Shown: in pieces, positions 6,896 through 16,753 of the stretch
How positions within the stretch are numbered: position 1 is the first letter of the stretch
Layout of the letters: each line of letters begins with the position of its first letter
Origin: Desulforhopalus vacuolatus
GTDB lineage: Bacteria; Desulfobacterota; Desulfobulbia; Desulfobulbales; Desulfocapsaceae
Assembly (NCBI RefSeq): GCF_016918505.1
Contig: NZ_JAFFPZ010000006.1
Location: forward strand, 62,001-126,000
Reading direction: 5' to 3'
DNA: 64,000 nt
The notes under the pieces: model-generated
What the model saw: only the letters and a program-made list of their open reading frames with translations
Told to the model about the DNA's origin: nothing
Databases searched by the model: none
Made by a program: the position numbers and the translations under genes

Positions 6896-8667
6896 TGTGA
6901 AGGGATCATTTCAGTATAGCGACTGTCTACCAGTGCCTTTGTTTCCGGGTCCACCTCAAGCACATCAGTATACCAGGGCTTCAGGCGACTGTCGATGACT
7001 ACCGGGGGCTCAAGGCCGATGTGGAAACGACTGACGGCGGAGGCTTTGGCGTAGATATCTGCCGCCGGTTCAAAGCGGGTAAAAAAGGTCCAGAGGAACT
7101 CCTGCATTGAGCATGTTGCCTCGCGCACGTTGTCCACCAGCAGAACAAAAGGCCAGTTACCCAGTCCGCTGTATTCGGCGAGTTCCCTGGCGAGATCGGG
7201 GCGTTCTTTCCAACTGGCCCCCTGTACGACGAGAGTGCCCGGCAGAAAGACCTTTGCCTGAGAGCAGCCGGAGGGCAGCTCCCCATGAAACTCCTGTGGC
7301 AGCTCGCGGCGCTTTTCCCGGCCCAATCCCATTAACAGTGCCTTGGAACCCTTGTTGACCGAGGGGCCGGTATAGTCAAGGGTGTCCATGGAGGTGTTGT
7401 CGAAAATGAAAAGGTCGCGTTTCCAATCCACCCGTTCAAGGATGTGGGGCCAGAATGTGGCGAAATTGCTGAGATCTGTATCACCGTCAGTGGTTATAAG
7501 GAATTTGCTCAGGGAAAGCTGTCCTTCGCCAAGAATACGCAGACTGTTGGCGAAGGCCTCGCGGGGATAACGATTTTCTACCCTCGCAACGGCGAGGCAG
7601 TGAAATCCTGCCTCTCCGCTGGTCTTCAACTCCTTCACACCTTTCATGACCAGGGGGAAGAGCGGTGAAAGCAGTTCCTGGAGGTAGTCGCCGAGCAGAA
7701 AATCTTCCTGTTTCGGCCGCCCGACCACGGTGGCCGGGTAGACAGCCCCCTTGCGGTGGTAGATATGGCTGATCTGGAAGACCGGATAATCGTGCTGCAG
7801 GGAGTTGTAGCCGTAGTGATCGCCGAAGGGACCCTCGGGGTGGCGCAGGAATGGCGGAACCTTTCCCTTAATGGCAAACTCGGTGCGGGCGATGAGACGG
7901 TGGCAGGCGTCCCGGGGGTCGGTGGCCATCTCCAGTTTGTCGCCCATCACCATCGAGGCGAGCAGCAGTTCCGGCAGGTCCTCCGGCAACGGGGCAATTG
8001 CCGCCAGCATGAGTGCCGGCGGGCCGCCGAGGAAGAGGGAGAGGGGCAGTGCCTCACCACGTTTCTCCGCCTCGTGGTAGTGATAGCCGCCGCCCTTGTG
8101 AATCTGCCAGTGGATGCCGGTCTCGCTGTCGCTGAAGCGCTGAATACGATACATCCCGAGGTTATGTCCACGGCCATCCGGATGTTCGGTATAAACCAGT
8201 GGCAGGGTGACAAAGGGACCGGCATCGCTGTGCCATGAAGTGAGCAGAGGCAGAGTAGAGAGCATGGGTGGCTGCTGCACGCACTCCATCACCGGTGCGA
8301 CACTTATCTCTTTCATGCCGATTTTTATGGCGTCGGTGATGAGTCTGCGGCTTTCCCACAGGGTTGACAGCGTTGGGGGCATGGAGGTTTCCACCAGACG
8401 GACCACGTCTTTTACAAACTGCTGCGGTTTGCCGCCGAAGGCCAGTTCTATACGTTCCGCAGTGCCAAACAAATTGGTTACCACAGGAAATTGAGAACCC
8501 TTGACTCTGGTAAAAAGGAGGGCGGGGCCCCCGGCAGCAATGACCCTGCGATGGATCTCGGCGATCTCAAGACGGGGATCAACTTCCTGCTCAATAACAA
8601 GAAGTTGATTCTCCTTTTGCAGCAATTTAAGGAAATCTTGTAAGTCGTGCAGTTTCTGTTTTTGCAT
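6883..8667 (-). CDS. UbiD family (prenylated-FMN) decarboxylase, probable menaquinone pathway
   Basis: 594 residues, the long form of UbiD found in bacteria that make menaquinone by the futalosine route. LHDLQDFLKLLQKENQLLVI opens the protein; EVDPRLEIAEIHRRV, GPALLF and NLFGTAERIELAFG follow. The central GGYHYHEAEKRGEALP, HPEGPFGDHYGYNS and HIYHRKGAVYPATVVGRP segments form the prFMN and substrate-binding core. The predicted reaction is non-oxidative decarboxylation of an aromatic or naphthoate-type acid. The UbiX partner that supplies prFMN is not in the window. It is first in a two-gene minus-strand unit with rluB and divergent from the glycogen-synthase-like gene. Confidence 0.85.
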   Translation of the reverse strand: MQKQKLHDLQDFLKLLQKENQLLVIEQEVDPRLEIAEIHRRVIAAGGPALLFTRVKGSQFPVVTNLFGTAERIELAFGGKPQQFVKDVVRLVETSMPPTLSTLWESRRLITDAIKIGMKEISVAPVMECVQQPPMLSTLPLLTSWHSDAGPFVTLPLVYTEHPDGRGHNLGMYRIQRFSDSETGIHWQIHKGGGYHYHEAEKRGEALPLSLFLGGPPALMLAAIAPLPEDLPELLLASMVMGDKLEMATDPRDACHRLIARTEFAIKGKVPPFLRHPEGPFGDHYGYNSLQHDYPVFQISHIYHRKGAVYPATVVGRPKQEDFLLGDYLQELLSPLFPLVMKGVKELKTSGEAGFHCLAVARVENRYPREAFANSLRILGEGQLSLSKFLITTDGDTDLSNFATFWPHILERVDWKRDLFIFDNTSMDTLDYTGPSVNKGSKALLMGLGREKRRELPQEFHGELPSGCSQAKVFLPGTLVVQGASWKERPDLARELAEYSGLGNWPFVLLVDNVREATCSMQEFLWTFFTRFEPAADIYAKASAVSRFHIGLEPPVVIDSRLKPWYTDVLEVDPETKALVDSRYTEMIPSQWRL

Positions 8668-8941
8668 GGTACACTCCAGTGTTAAGTGGAAAAATCAGGC
8701 CGTGGTCTTCCAGTCTGCTGCCTGAAATAACGGGAAATTTGAGCAATCAATTTCTCTGCTGATTTTTCAAGATCCCTGGTGGGAATTTTGAGCAGGACGT
8801 TGAGCAGATAGTAGAGTGTTTTGCTCCCGTCGTCAAACAAAGGAAACCTTTATTCTTTTCTCTTTAGAAAAAAAGGTCTGTTGTATCGGTTTCCTGCGAA
8901 CACTTTTACAAATGCCCCACATCAAAGCGGGGGAGGGTGAG

Positions 8942-10654
8942 ATGAGTGATGTGATACCTTCTGAGGGAGAATTTGCGCCGCCCCGGCCATCTTGTGTCAG
9001 TGGTCTTGATGGGCTTATGCGCAAGACAGCGAAAATTCATGGCAGCGATCTCTGCGATATCTGGATGGTGAGCCGGGAATATGGTGAACTGGCCGGTGCA
9101 GGTGGAGTGAAGGATGTGGTTTTTCAGCTGGCAAAAGCCCTGGCTCGTTCGGGTAAACGACGGGTGAGTGTCGTTTTGCCGCGTTATGGCTTTATGGCCC
9201 CTGAAGCTGAAGGCTTTCAGTCAGTGATGGATCCCCTCTGTCCCTACCAGGAGCTGGCGCTTTCCATCCAGATGAACCTGCCGAAACAGCGTATGTGCGA
9301 GGGAGTTCGCTTCTATGTCAAGGAAGAGAACGGGGTGAAAATCTACCTGATCGAGGGTGAGCGTTTCCGCGAAAAGCACAATGTCTACACTTACACAGAC
9401 GAGGAGGAGAAGTCTGTGGCCTGGAAGAAAGCTTCTGAAGGGCATGCGGATTACTTTGCCATGAATGTGCTGCTGCAGAAGGCGGCTCTTGAGCTGCTTA
9501 TTGCCCTTTGTGTTCGACCGAGCATTATCCATTGTCATGATGGACACACTGCTCTGCTGCCAGCCATGATACGTGAAATTGCCGGCTACAAGACCTATTT
9601 TCGAGGGACTGCGGCAGTTGTCACCGTGCATAACGCCGGTCGCGGCTACCATCAGGAAATTACCGACCTGCCTTTTGCCGCTGCTGTAAGTGGTCTGCCT
9701 CCGCAGGTTATTGATGGAAATCGTCTCGAAAATAAATTTGACCCGTTGCTGGTTGCCTCAAGTTATTCATTGGTAAATACGGTGAGCGAAAATTACGCCC
9801 GTGAGCTGATGGATACCGACAGCGACTATATGACCGGCTGGTTCGGGCATACCCTCAAGGCACGTAATATAGTTCTGCACGGTATCACCAACGGTATTGA
9901 CCCGGAGCTCTATAACCCGGAGAGTTTTGCCGGAGGGGATCCAGATTTTATCTACGATCCTGCCAACAAAGAAGATAATCTTCACGGCAAGGCCCGTTGC
10001 CGCCGTGAACTGCTGCTGATGCTGGAACATGGGCTGCACGGCACACTTCATCAGCATGGCACCCTTGCACAACTGGAAAATGCAACTATTTTCACCTTTG
10101 TAGGCCGCATTAACAACGACAAAGGGGTGGATTCTCTGATTGCAGTTCTGCCGACTCTGCTGCAGCGACACCCTGACTGCCAGGTGCTGTTGCTCGGTGA
10201 TGGTGATGTCGGACTTGAAGAGCAGCTCGCTTTTCACGCCGAACAGCCGGAATTTGCCGGGCGTTTCTGCTTTCTTGACGGGTACGATTCCGATATTGGC
10301 AGGCTGATTTTCGCGACAGGGGATTTTTTCATGATTCCTTCGCGCTTTGAGCCCTGTGGTCTAACCGACTTTATAGCACAGCTCTACGGTAATATCCCCA
10401 TTGTCCGTCATGTTGGTGGTCTGGTAAAGGTGAAAGATGGTAAGACGGGGCTGGCCTATTCCGGCATCTCCATGGAATCACTGCTTGATGCCCTTGAAAG
10501 GGCGATTGCCCTTTCTGCAGAGGAGCGGAGAAAGATTCAGTATCAGGCGGTGCAGGAGATCTACTCGCACTATACCTGGGATGAGGTGATGAAAAAGTAT
10601 CTCTCCTTCTACGATGAAAGCCGCGCGCAACAGATCAACTGTGTACAGAAATAA
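8942..10654 (+). CDS. glgA: Glycogen/starch synthase-like glycosyltransferase (GT5)
   Basis: 570 residues from the ATG at 8942, chosen for the GGGGGAGGGTGAG just upstream; the frame is open back to 8816. The N-terminal GT5 catalytic domain contains the VSREYGELAGAGGVKDVV loop, where canonical GlgA has KTGGLGDV; here the ADP-glucose-contacting lysine is replaced by Ala at about residue 51. The C-terminal domain keeps FVGRINNDKGVDSL and IPSRFEPCGLTDFIAQLYG, the E-x7-E region of glycogen synthases. It probably elongates alpha-glucan, but the donor specificity may differ from ordinary GlgA. No glgB or glgC lies nearby. Confidence 0.75.
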   Translation: MSDVIPSEGEFAPPRPSCVSGLDGLMRKTAKIHGSDLCDIWMVSREYGELAGAGGVKDVVFQLAKALARSGKRRVSVVLPRYGFMAPEAEGFQSVMDPLCPYQELALSIQMNLPKQRMCEGVRFYVKEENGVKIYLIEGERFREKHNVYTYTDEEEKSVAWKKASEGHADYFAMNVLLQKAALELLIALCVRPSIIHCHDGHTALLPAMIREIAGYKTYFRGTAAVVTVHNAGRGYHQEITDLPFAAAVSGLPPQVIDGNRLENKFDPLLVASSYSLVNTVSENYARELMDTDSDYMTGWFGHTLKARNIVLHGITNGIDPELYNPESFAGGDPDFIYDPANKEDNLHGKARCRRELLLMLEHGLHGTLHQHGTLAQLENATIFTFVGRINNDKGVDSLIAVLPTLLQRHPDCQVLLLGDGDVGLEEQLAFHAEQPEFAGRFCFLDGYDSDIGRLIFATGDFFMIPSRFEPCGLTDFIAQLYGNIPIVRHVGGLVKVKDGKTGLAYSGISMESLLDALERAIALSAEERRKIQYQAVQEIYSHYTWDEVMKKYLSFYDESRAQQINCVQK

Positions 10655-11021
10655 GGGTCCCTTGAATCCCGTCTTCTACAGCAGGGAACCCGGTAGACAG
10701 AGTGTCACTGGAATCTGCGGATCACTACCAGGATTGCACCGGGGCAGCAGTATTGTATAGATTCATCTGTAATGCAGTATGAAAATTGAAGCAAAAGGAA
10801 CCTGCAATCCCTATAATTCGTGTAAACTGTTGTACTACAGCAGCCATGGATATTGTAGCTCGGTAGAGTCTGTCGAGTACATACGTGGAGAATCTTTTAA
10901 ACTTCAGTTTTATCGAAGATCTTTAAGGATTTATAGAAACGTATAATTTTCTATAGTAGAGAGTAAATTACTATTAGATTCAAGACTCTTAAAACGACAC
11001 AACGTAAAAAAGGAGAGTATT
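10655..11021 (+). other. Leader region upstream of gap
   Basis: 367 bases without a credible gene. Near the left end an imperfect hairpin, GGGTCCCT pairing with AGGGAACCC, includes a variant of the GGGTACCTTGAA repeat. TATAAT sequences occur at 10812 and 10942, but neither has a convincing -35 box at normal spacing. The GAPDH gene has an AAAAAGGAGAG SD. Confidence 0.5.
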
Positions 11022-12026
11022 ATGTCAATCAGAATAGGTATTAATGGTTTTGGCCGTATTGGCCGCAATATGTATCGTGCAATGACTTCCGATCCGGCCT
11101 TTGCTGATATCGAAGTTGTTCATGTAAACGATCTTACCGACAACGCAACCCTTGCCTACCTGTTGAAATATGACTCCAACATGGGCCGCTCCGGGTATGA
11201 TGTCAGTGCGGACAGTGAAGGAATGATTGTCGATGGCAAACGGATTTCCATCAGCGCCCATCGCAATCCTGTAGATATCCCATGGGGAGACCTTGGGGTG
11301 GATTACGTTGCCGAGTGCACCGGTTTCTTCCGTGACGCCGAGACCGCTCAGGCGCATCTTGATGCAGGCGCAAAGAAGGTTGTTATCTCCGCTCCTGCCA
11401 AGGGCAGCGTGAAGACCTTTGTCATGGGCGTTAATGAAGATGAGTATGATGCTACTCAGCATCACATTGTCTCCAACGCCTCCTGTACGACAAACTGCCT
11501 TGCTCCCTTCGCCAAGGTTATCCTTGACAACTTTGGTATTGAGCGCGGCCTGATGACCACTATTCATGCCTATACCGGCGACCAGCGTCTCCTTGACGCA
11601 CCACACAGCGATCATCGCCGTGCCCGTGCTGCGGCTCTCTCCATGATTCCGACCAAGACTGGTGCCGCCGCCGCTGTCTCTCTCGTTATTCCGGAACTGA
11701 AAGGAAAATTTGACGGTCTTGCCGTTCGTGTCCCTACTCCGACCGTCTCCATTGTCGACCTCGTTATGGAAGTCAGCCGTGAGACCTCTGCGGAGGAAGT
11801 GAACGCCGCACTGAAAGCCGCCGAGAGCCGCTACCTCGGGTTTTCTGAAGAACCGCTGGTTTCCATCGACTTTAAAGGTGATCCCCGCAGCTCTATCGTG
11901 GATGCACAGTCCACCAAGGTGCTTGGTTCCACTGTGAAGATCCTCAGCTGGTACGACAACGAATGGGGATACTCCAACCGTATGCTCGACCTGATCTGCC
12001 ATATGGAGTCCAATAAGGCACTCTGA
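11022..12026 (+). CDS. gap: Glyceraldehyde-3-phosphate dehydrogenase, type I
   Basis: 334 residues, normal length. The Rossmann start IGINGFGRIGRN, the NAD-preferring VNDLTD segment, and the active-site SNASCTTNC with catalytic C155 are all present, as are the IHAYTGDQ and WYDNEWGYSNRM motifs. It oxidises glyceraldehyde-3-phosphate to 1,3-bisphosphoglycerate with NAD in glycolysis or gluconeogenesis. An AAAAAGGAGAGTATT SD precedes the ATG. It is monocistronic, with a strong terminator at 12126. The neighbouring genes (glycogen-synthase-like and dikinase-like) suggest a central carbon locus. Confidence 0.96.
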   Translation: MSIRIGINGFGRIGRNMYRAMTSDPAFADIEVVHVNDLTDNATLAYLLKYDSNMGRSGYDVSADSEGMIVDGKRISISAHRNPVDIPWGDLGVDYVAECTGFFRDAETAQAHLDAGAKKVVISAPAKGSVKTFVMGVNEDEYDATQHHIVSNASCTTNCLAPFAKVILDNFGIERGLMTTIHAYTGDQRLLDAPHSDHRRARAAALSMIPTKTGAAAAVSLVIPELKGKFDGLAVRVPTPTVSIVDLVMEVSRETSAEEVNAALKAAESRYLGFSEEPLVSIDFKGDPRSSIVDAQSTKVLGSTVKILSWYDNEWGYSNRMLDLICHMESNKAL

Positions 12027-12125
12027 TTTTAGGCACTCTGATTTTCAGATTTTTTTCAGGCGTAAGGATCCCTTGCAGAACCTTGTATTTCATTGATCTT
12101 CAATATTCCTGTAAAGGTACCCTGT

Positions 12126-12166
12126 AAAAAGACCCCGCTGCACTTCTGTGCAGCGGGGTCTTTTTG
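12126..12166 (+). terminator. Intrinsic terminator after gap
   Basis: AAAAAGACCCCGCTGCAC, a TTCT loop, and GTGCAGCGGGGTC followed by TTTTT: a perfect 13-bp GC-rich stem with flanking A and T runs. Confidence 0.92.
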
Positions 12167-12268
12167 CTTTTTCACGGTGTGATCGTAACCTTCCTGACCG
12201 TTTTGTGGTAAAGTTGTACAAAGAGAAAAACTTCCCCCTCTGCGGGAAGAAAAACAGTGGAGATCATC

Positions 12269-15200
12269 ATGGACAGCGAAGTAAAAATTATCGAATCGGA
12301 TGCCCTGCGAGCCAATCTTATTGAAACTTCCATCAAGGTGGAAATTCCAGAAGAGTACAACGTTTTGCTCAAGGTGGTTAAGAACTTCAAGGGCCTGGAG
12401 GCCAGCCTTCAAAGTCTCCTTGTCGAGATCTGTCACCCATATCATAACTGGCAGATGGTGTTGCCTCATCTGCGAAGTTTTGTGCTGAAAAATGTTCACC
12501 ACTACCTCTCCAGAGAAGAGGGGCCACAATGCATCCACCTTTTCTCGGGTTTCTTTCTGGAAGCACTCTTTGATGCACGGCGCAATCCGCAGGTTTCCTC
12601 TGAAGTCGTTGCGGCGCTGATGATCTGGCTGGAGAAGATGCTGGCAAAAATCAAGCCGGAAGATGCCGCCCGTTTTGCCTCAGTGATTGAGGAGATCTTT
12701 CATGATCTTCAGGCGCTCGGCGTTACAGAGCCGGCGCTGCTGCAGCAGTTTTACCAGAGTCCGCATACAGTGAAAAAGCTGGCTCCCCTGTTGAAAAAGA
12801 TGCAGAAATCCTGCTCTGATTTCATGCTTGACAGCTATTATGAATTTCTCAGGACAACCCTGCTGGAGTGTTACGATTACTGGCTGCACGAGGATGATCC
12901 GATGAGCTGGTTCCTTGAGAGATGCTCCATTGAGGAGAAGGACTTCGGTGCCTCCCACCTCTTTGTGAAGATTTCTCATGAGAGTTTACGCAAGTGGCGT
13001 GAACGTGTGGAAAAGGGAGAGCTTGAGCCGCTTGATGATCTTCTCGACCATATAGATATCGTTCGTCAATATCGCGCTATCCCCAGTCAGGGAATGGCTG
13101 AAGGGGGCTTCCAGGCGAGCGATTCAGATGATTTCGAGGAGAACCGCAAGCTGCTCTTCCTTTTCAAAATTATGGATACCACCGGCCTCTCGCTGATCCA
13201 TGAGGAGACCCTGCGTGAGATCAATCGCAGCCTTGTCAGCCTCATTCGCCAGCAAAGCTTTGAGCAGATTGAGGAGTTTCTGCTCACCGCGTTCCAGCTG
13301 TTGAAGGCCAACGTGCGCAAATATCCGCACACTTCCCTGCAGTGCATTCAGGTGATCGGAGATGAGATTTTCGACCGCGGCAACAGTCGCATGGTGGAGG
13401 CTTTCCTCTTCGGCGTAGTGCGTTTCGGCTTCCAGCATGCCGGGGTGACGGGCGTGGATGACAACTGGCAGCCACTGGTCAACCCCGCTCATCTCGCCAA
13501 TATCCGTATCTGGCTGCATCTTATTATGCGCGAGCCGAAATGGTGTGGCACGCTTTTCTCCGCGCTGATTATCCACCTCAAACTTTCCGGCACCTGCGTC
13601 AAGGATACCGATCTCTTCCAACGGGATATCACCAGCCTGCTTAACCATCCCATTGAGCCGATCTACAACCTCAGCAAGCAGTTTACCAAACTGATGCCGG
13701 TCTTTTTCAACGAGATTGGTTCAGAGGGGGAATTGCGGGATGTCAGTACCGAACTCGATGAGATTCATCACCGCAAAGACCTGCTTATTCATTTTCTGCG
13801 CAAGCAGGGGCATGTGGAAAGTTCCAACCTGATTGTTGACTTTACCCAGGCGATTCTCAAATTCTGGCATTTCCGAGACAAGACGCTTATCATCCCCTAT
13901 GTTCCCGAGGATGTCTATTTGCAGATTGTCACCAGTGGGCCGCTGGTTGATGATCTCTACATCCTCAGTGATCGACTGTGGAGTGACTTCAAAGTTCGCC
14001 ATGTACATGATATTCTTGACATAAAGGACGAAGATCTAAAAGCCTGGCTGGTGAAGCAGAGTGACTGCTGTGCTGGAGAGGTGCGCCGTTTTGAGTTGAT
14101 GCTGCGCATGTATGCCCTGCTCAACCGCAAGTACAAACTGGGTTTCAGGCAGCTGCGCGAAGAGATCAATCTCGTGGTGCAGGACAGCTTTCCCGAACTG
14201 CATTCCCTGCCGGAGCAGCTTGACGAAACGGACACTGAGAAGATTCTCGGTTCCCTGCTTGGGGCGCTGGAGAGCCTGAAAGACACCATCCTCTCGCCGA
14301 AGAAGTTTGAGGTCCGGGAAGATATCTATTACAAGCGGCACATCGCCGTGGACATCCCCTCGGTCTATGGACGCTACCGGGAGAAAAAGTTTGATGCCCT
14401 CAGCCTCTCCTTTCGCCTGGAAAAGCTGGCCAATCTCTATCTTGAGAAGCTGCCGGAGACCCTCAACCTCTCCATCATCACTCAGGCGACGTTCTATACT
14501 ATTGCCCGCTGTATCCGTCTCTACATGCGTGCGCTCTCCATCGACGGTATCAGCTCGCGTCGGCTCAGCATCCAGCTTAATCTGCTGGAGAGTTCGTTGA
14601 AGGTGAGGCGTTTCTCCTACACCCAGTATCTCGACATTCTGCGCGGCATGAGTGAGGGAGTAAAGGATATCATCTACTCCTACTACACCAATATTCACCA
14701 GAATAACCTGTCAATTATTATCCCGCAGATTGGCAGTGTAAACATCCTTACCAAGTTTGAAGGGCTGTATGACGAGGATGATATGGCGGCTGCCATCCCC
14801 CGCCTCTCTGAGGTTTTCATGCGGGAGCTGATTGCTTCCACCTTCGGTCTGCAGCATCTCGACAACTTTATCCTGCGTATCCTGCAGACCCTCGAAAATC
14901 AGAAGAATCTGCTCGACGGTGAGAAGCTTGATATTCTTATGAGCTACAACCCGGAGAAGGCCATCTCTCTGATGCACCGGCCCAATCCCTATACCGACGA
15001 CCTTATTCACCTCGGGAACAAAGGGTATAATCTGGTGAATATTTCACGTCTCGGCAAGCAGGTCCCGGCGGCATTTATTATCACCACGGAAATTTTCCGC
15101 TGTCAGGAGGTTGTGTTCAGCTACCGACGAACCCGTGATGAGTTTATGCAGCGGGTGCGCGAAGCCCTTAACGAAGTGGAGCAGGTGACCGGGCGGACTT

Positions 15201-16498
15201 TTGGCAGTGCTGAGAATCCATTGCTGCTCTCGGTGCGTTCCGGTGGTTCCATCTCCATGCCGGGAATGATGGCCACTATCCATGATGTTGGTCTCAACGA
15301 GGATATTATTGAAGAGTCTGTGGCGAAAAACGGCAACGCCTATCTCGCCTGGGACAACTACCGCCGTTTCGTGCAAAGCTGGGGGATGATTTCCGGCATG
15401 GAGCGAGACGATTTTCAGAGCCTGATGAATGCCGCCAAGACGGAGTACGGCGTGGGGCTGAAACGGGATTTCTCCAGTGAGCAGATGAAGGAGCTGGCGC
15501 TGTCCTACCGCAACCTCACCCGTCGTCGCAGTATCTCAATCCCGGAGGATCCCTGGCTGCAGCTTATCAACGCCATTGAACTGGTACTGGAGAGCTGGAA
15601 TACGGAAAAGGCGGTGGAGTTCCGTCATATCATGGATGTCTCCGATTCCTGGGGAACAGCTGTCATTGTGCAGACCATGGTGCTTGGGAACAGGAGCCAG
15701 GAGTCCGGTGCGGGTGTGGTTTTCACAGCTCACCCCTATCGCAAGGTTCAGCGGGTGGCGCTGTGGGGTGACTACGCCTTCGGCGATCAGGGAGAGGATA
15801 TCGTCAGCGGGCTGGTTTCCAGCTGTGCGATCTCTGTGGAGCAGGCAGAGCTGGACGGCCGTCTGGTGGATGAATCCCTGGAACGACGCTTCCCCGCCAT
15901 TTACAAAGCTCTGCTGGAAACTTCCCGCGAGCTTGTCTATGATAATCACTGGAATCCGCAGGAAATTGAATTTACCTTTGAGAGTCCCGAGGCAAAAGAC
16001 CTCTATTATCTACAGACACGGGACATGATCACCATCAAAAAGAAGGAGCATCTCAACGTTTTTGTCGAGACAGAGCCCGGGGAACTGGAGGCCGCGTGGA
16101 TCGGCAGCGGGGTAGGCGTTTCCGGATCAGCGCTTTCCGGACGGGCGGTTTTCTCTGAGGAGGATATTGTTGAAATTCGTCTCAAGGACAAGGATTCTCC
16201 GCTTATTCTTATTCGCCAGGATACGGTTCCGGAGGATATCAAGATGATCTCTCTCGCCCAGGGGCTGCTCACTGCAAGGGGTGGCCAGACCTCGCATGCC
16301 TCTGTGGTTGCTGTGCGGCTTGAAAAGTACTGCGTGGTAGGTTGTCGCAGCATGAAAGTTTTCGACATGGAAGGGTGGTGTGAGCTGGAGGGTGAGCGGA
16401 TCAATCGTGGCGACCATGTCTCTATTGATGGTCGTACCGGGCAAGTTTTCAAGGGTGAACATGCGGTTCGCGAAGAGTATCACATCATGCCACTGTAA
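12269..16498 (+). CDS. PEP/pyruvate-dikinase-like protein with large unknown N-terminus and no PEP barrel
   Basis: 1409 residues from the ATG at 12269, which has GTGGAG 7 bases upstream; a GTG at 12257 is an alternative. The first ~900 residues are mainly helical, and I recognise no domain in them. Residues about 905-1270 match the ATP-grasp PPDK/PpsA nucleotide-binding domain (DLIHLGNKGYNLVNISRLG, LLSVRSGGSISMPGMMATI). The swivelling phosphohistidine domain follows, with GGQTSHASVVAVRLEKYCVV and catalytic His at about residue 1343. The protein ends about 65 residues later, so the C-terminal PEP/pyruvate TIM barrel of PPDK and PpsA is absent. The inference is a dikinase transferring phosphate from ATP through His to an acceptor handled by the N-terminal region. 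Confidence 0.85.
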   Translation: MDSEVKIIESDALRANLIETSIKVEIPEEYNVLLKVVKNFKGLEASLQSLLVEICHPYHNWQMVLPHLRSFVLKNVHHYLSREEGPQCIHLFSGFFLEALFDARRNPQVSSEVVAALMIWLEKMLAKIKPEDAARFASVIEEIFHDLQALGVTEPALLQQFYQSPHTVKKLAPLLKKMQKSCSDFMLDSYYEFLRTTLLECYDYWLHEDDPMSWFLERCSIEEKDFGASHLFVKISHESLRKWRERVEKGELEPLDDLLDHIDIVRQYRAIPSQGMAEGGFQASDSDDFEENRKLLFLFKIMDTTGLSLIHEETLREINRSLVSLIRQQSFEQIEEFLLTAFQLLKANVRKYPHTSLQCIQVIGDEIFDRGNSRMVEAFLFGVVRFGFQHAGVTGVDDNWQPLVNPAHLANIRIWLHLIMREPKWCGTLFSALIIHLKLSGTCVKDTDLFQRDITSLLNHPIEPIYNLSKQFTKLMPVFFNEIGSEGELRDVSTELDEIHHRKDLLIHFLRKQGHVESSNLIVDFTQAILKFWHFRDKTLIIPYVPEDVYLQIVTSGPLVDDLYILSDRLWSDFKVRHVHDILDIKDEDLKAWLVKQSDCCAGEVRRFELMLRMYALLNRKYKLGFRQLREEINLVVQDSFPELHSLPEQLDETDTEKILGSLLGALESLKDTILSPKKFEVREDIYYKRHIAVDIPSVYGRYREKKFDALSLSFRLEKLANLYLEKLPETLNLSIITQATFYTIARCIRLYMRALSIDGISSRRLSIQLNLLESSLKVRRFSYTQYLDILRGMSEGVKDIIYSYYTNIHQNNLSIIIPQIGSVNILTKFEGLYDEDDMAAAIPRLSEVFMRELIASTFGLQHLDNFILRILQTLENQKNLLDGEKLDILMSYNPEKAISLMHRPNPYTDDLIHLGNKGYNLVNISRLGKQVPAAFIITTEIFRCQEVVFSYRRTRDEFMQRVREALNEVEQVTGRTFGSAENPLLLSVRSGGSISMPGMMATIHDVGLNEDIIEESVAKNGNAYLAWDNYRRFVQSWGMISGMERDDFQSLMNAAKTEYGVGLKRDFSSEQMKELALSYRNLTRRRSISIPEDPWLQLINAIELVLESWNTEKAVEFRHIMDVSDSWGTAVIVQTMVLGNRSQESGAGVVFTAHPYRKVQRVALWGDYAFGDQGEDIVSGLVSSCAISVEQAELDGRLVDESLERRFPAIYKALLETSRELVYDNHWNPQEIEFTFESPEAKDLYYLQTRDMITIKKKEHLNVFVETEPGELEAAWIGSGVGVSGSALSGRAVFSEEDIVEIRLKDKDSPLILIRQDTVPEDIKMISLAQGLLTARGGQTSHASVVAVRLEKYCVVGCRSMKVFDMEGWCELEGERINRGDHVSIDGRTGQVFKGEHAVREEYHIMPL

Positions 16499-16753
16499 AC
16501 TGGTTCAGGCAGAGTGGTTGTGGCAGAAACAGAAAAACGCCCGGTTAAGGATTCAACCGGGAAGGGAAACAGGAGACGGGAGACGGGAGGCAGGAGACGG
16601 GAGGCAGGAAAAAGCAGGGCAACAAAACTCAATAACATCTGTTGTGGGATGAGACTGTTTCGTTGGCCATCCAGTCTTTCCGTCTTTTGTCTTTCTCCTG
16701 CCTTTCTTCGTGTTCTTCGCGGTAAAAGCCTTTATGTACTTTTCCTCTCTGGG
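16499..16753. repeat. Mosaic intergenic repeat: 7-nt tandem plus CTTCGCGG module
   Basis: Bases about 16570-16615 are a 7-nt tandem of GGAGACG/GGAGGCA units. Bases about 16701-16732 hold CTTTCTTCGTGTTCTTCGCGGTAAAA. Both modules recur through the window. Open frames across here (to 17011) are driven by the repeats and run antisense to the ArsR gene. Confidence 0.75.
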
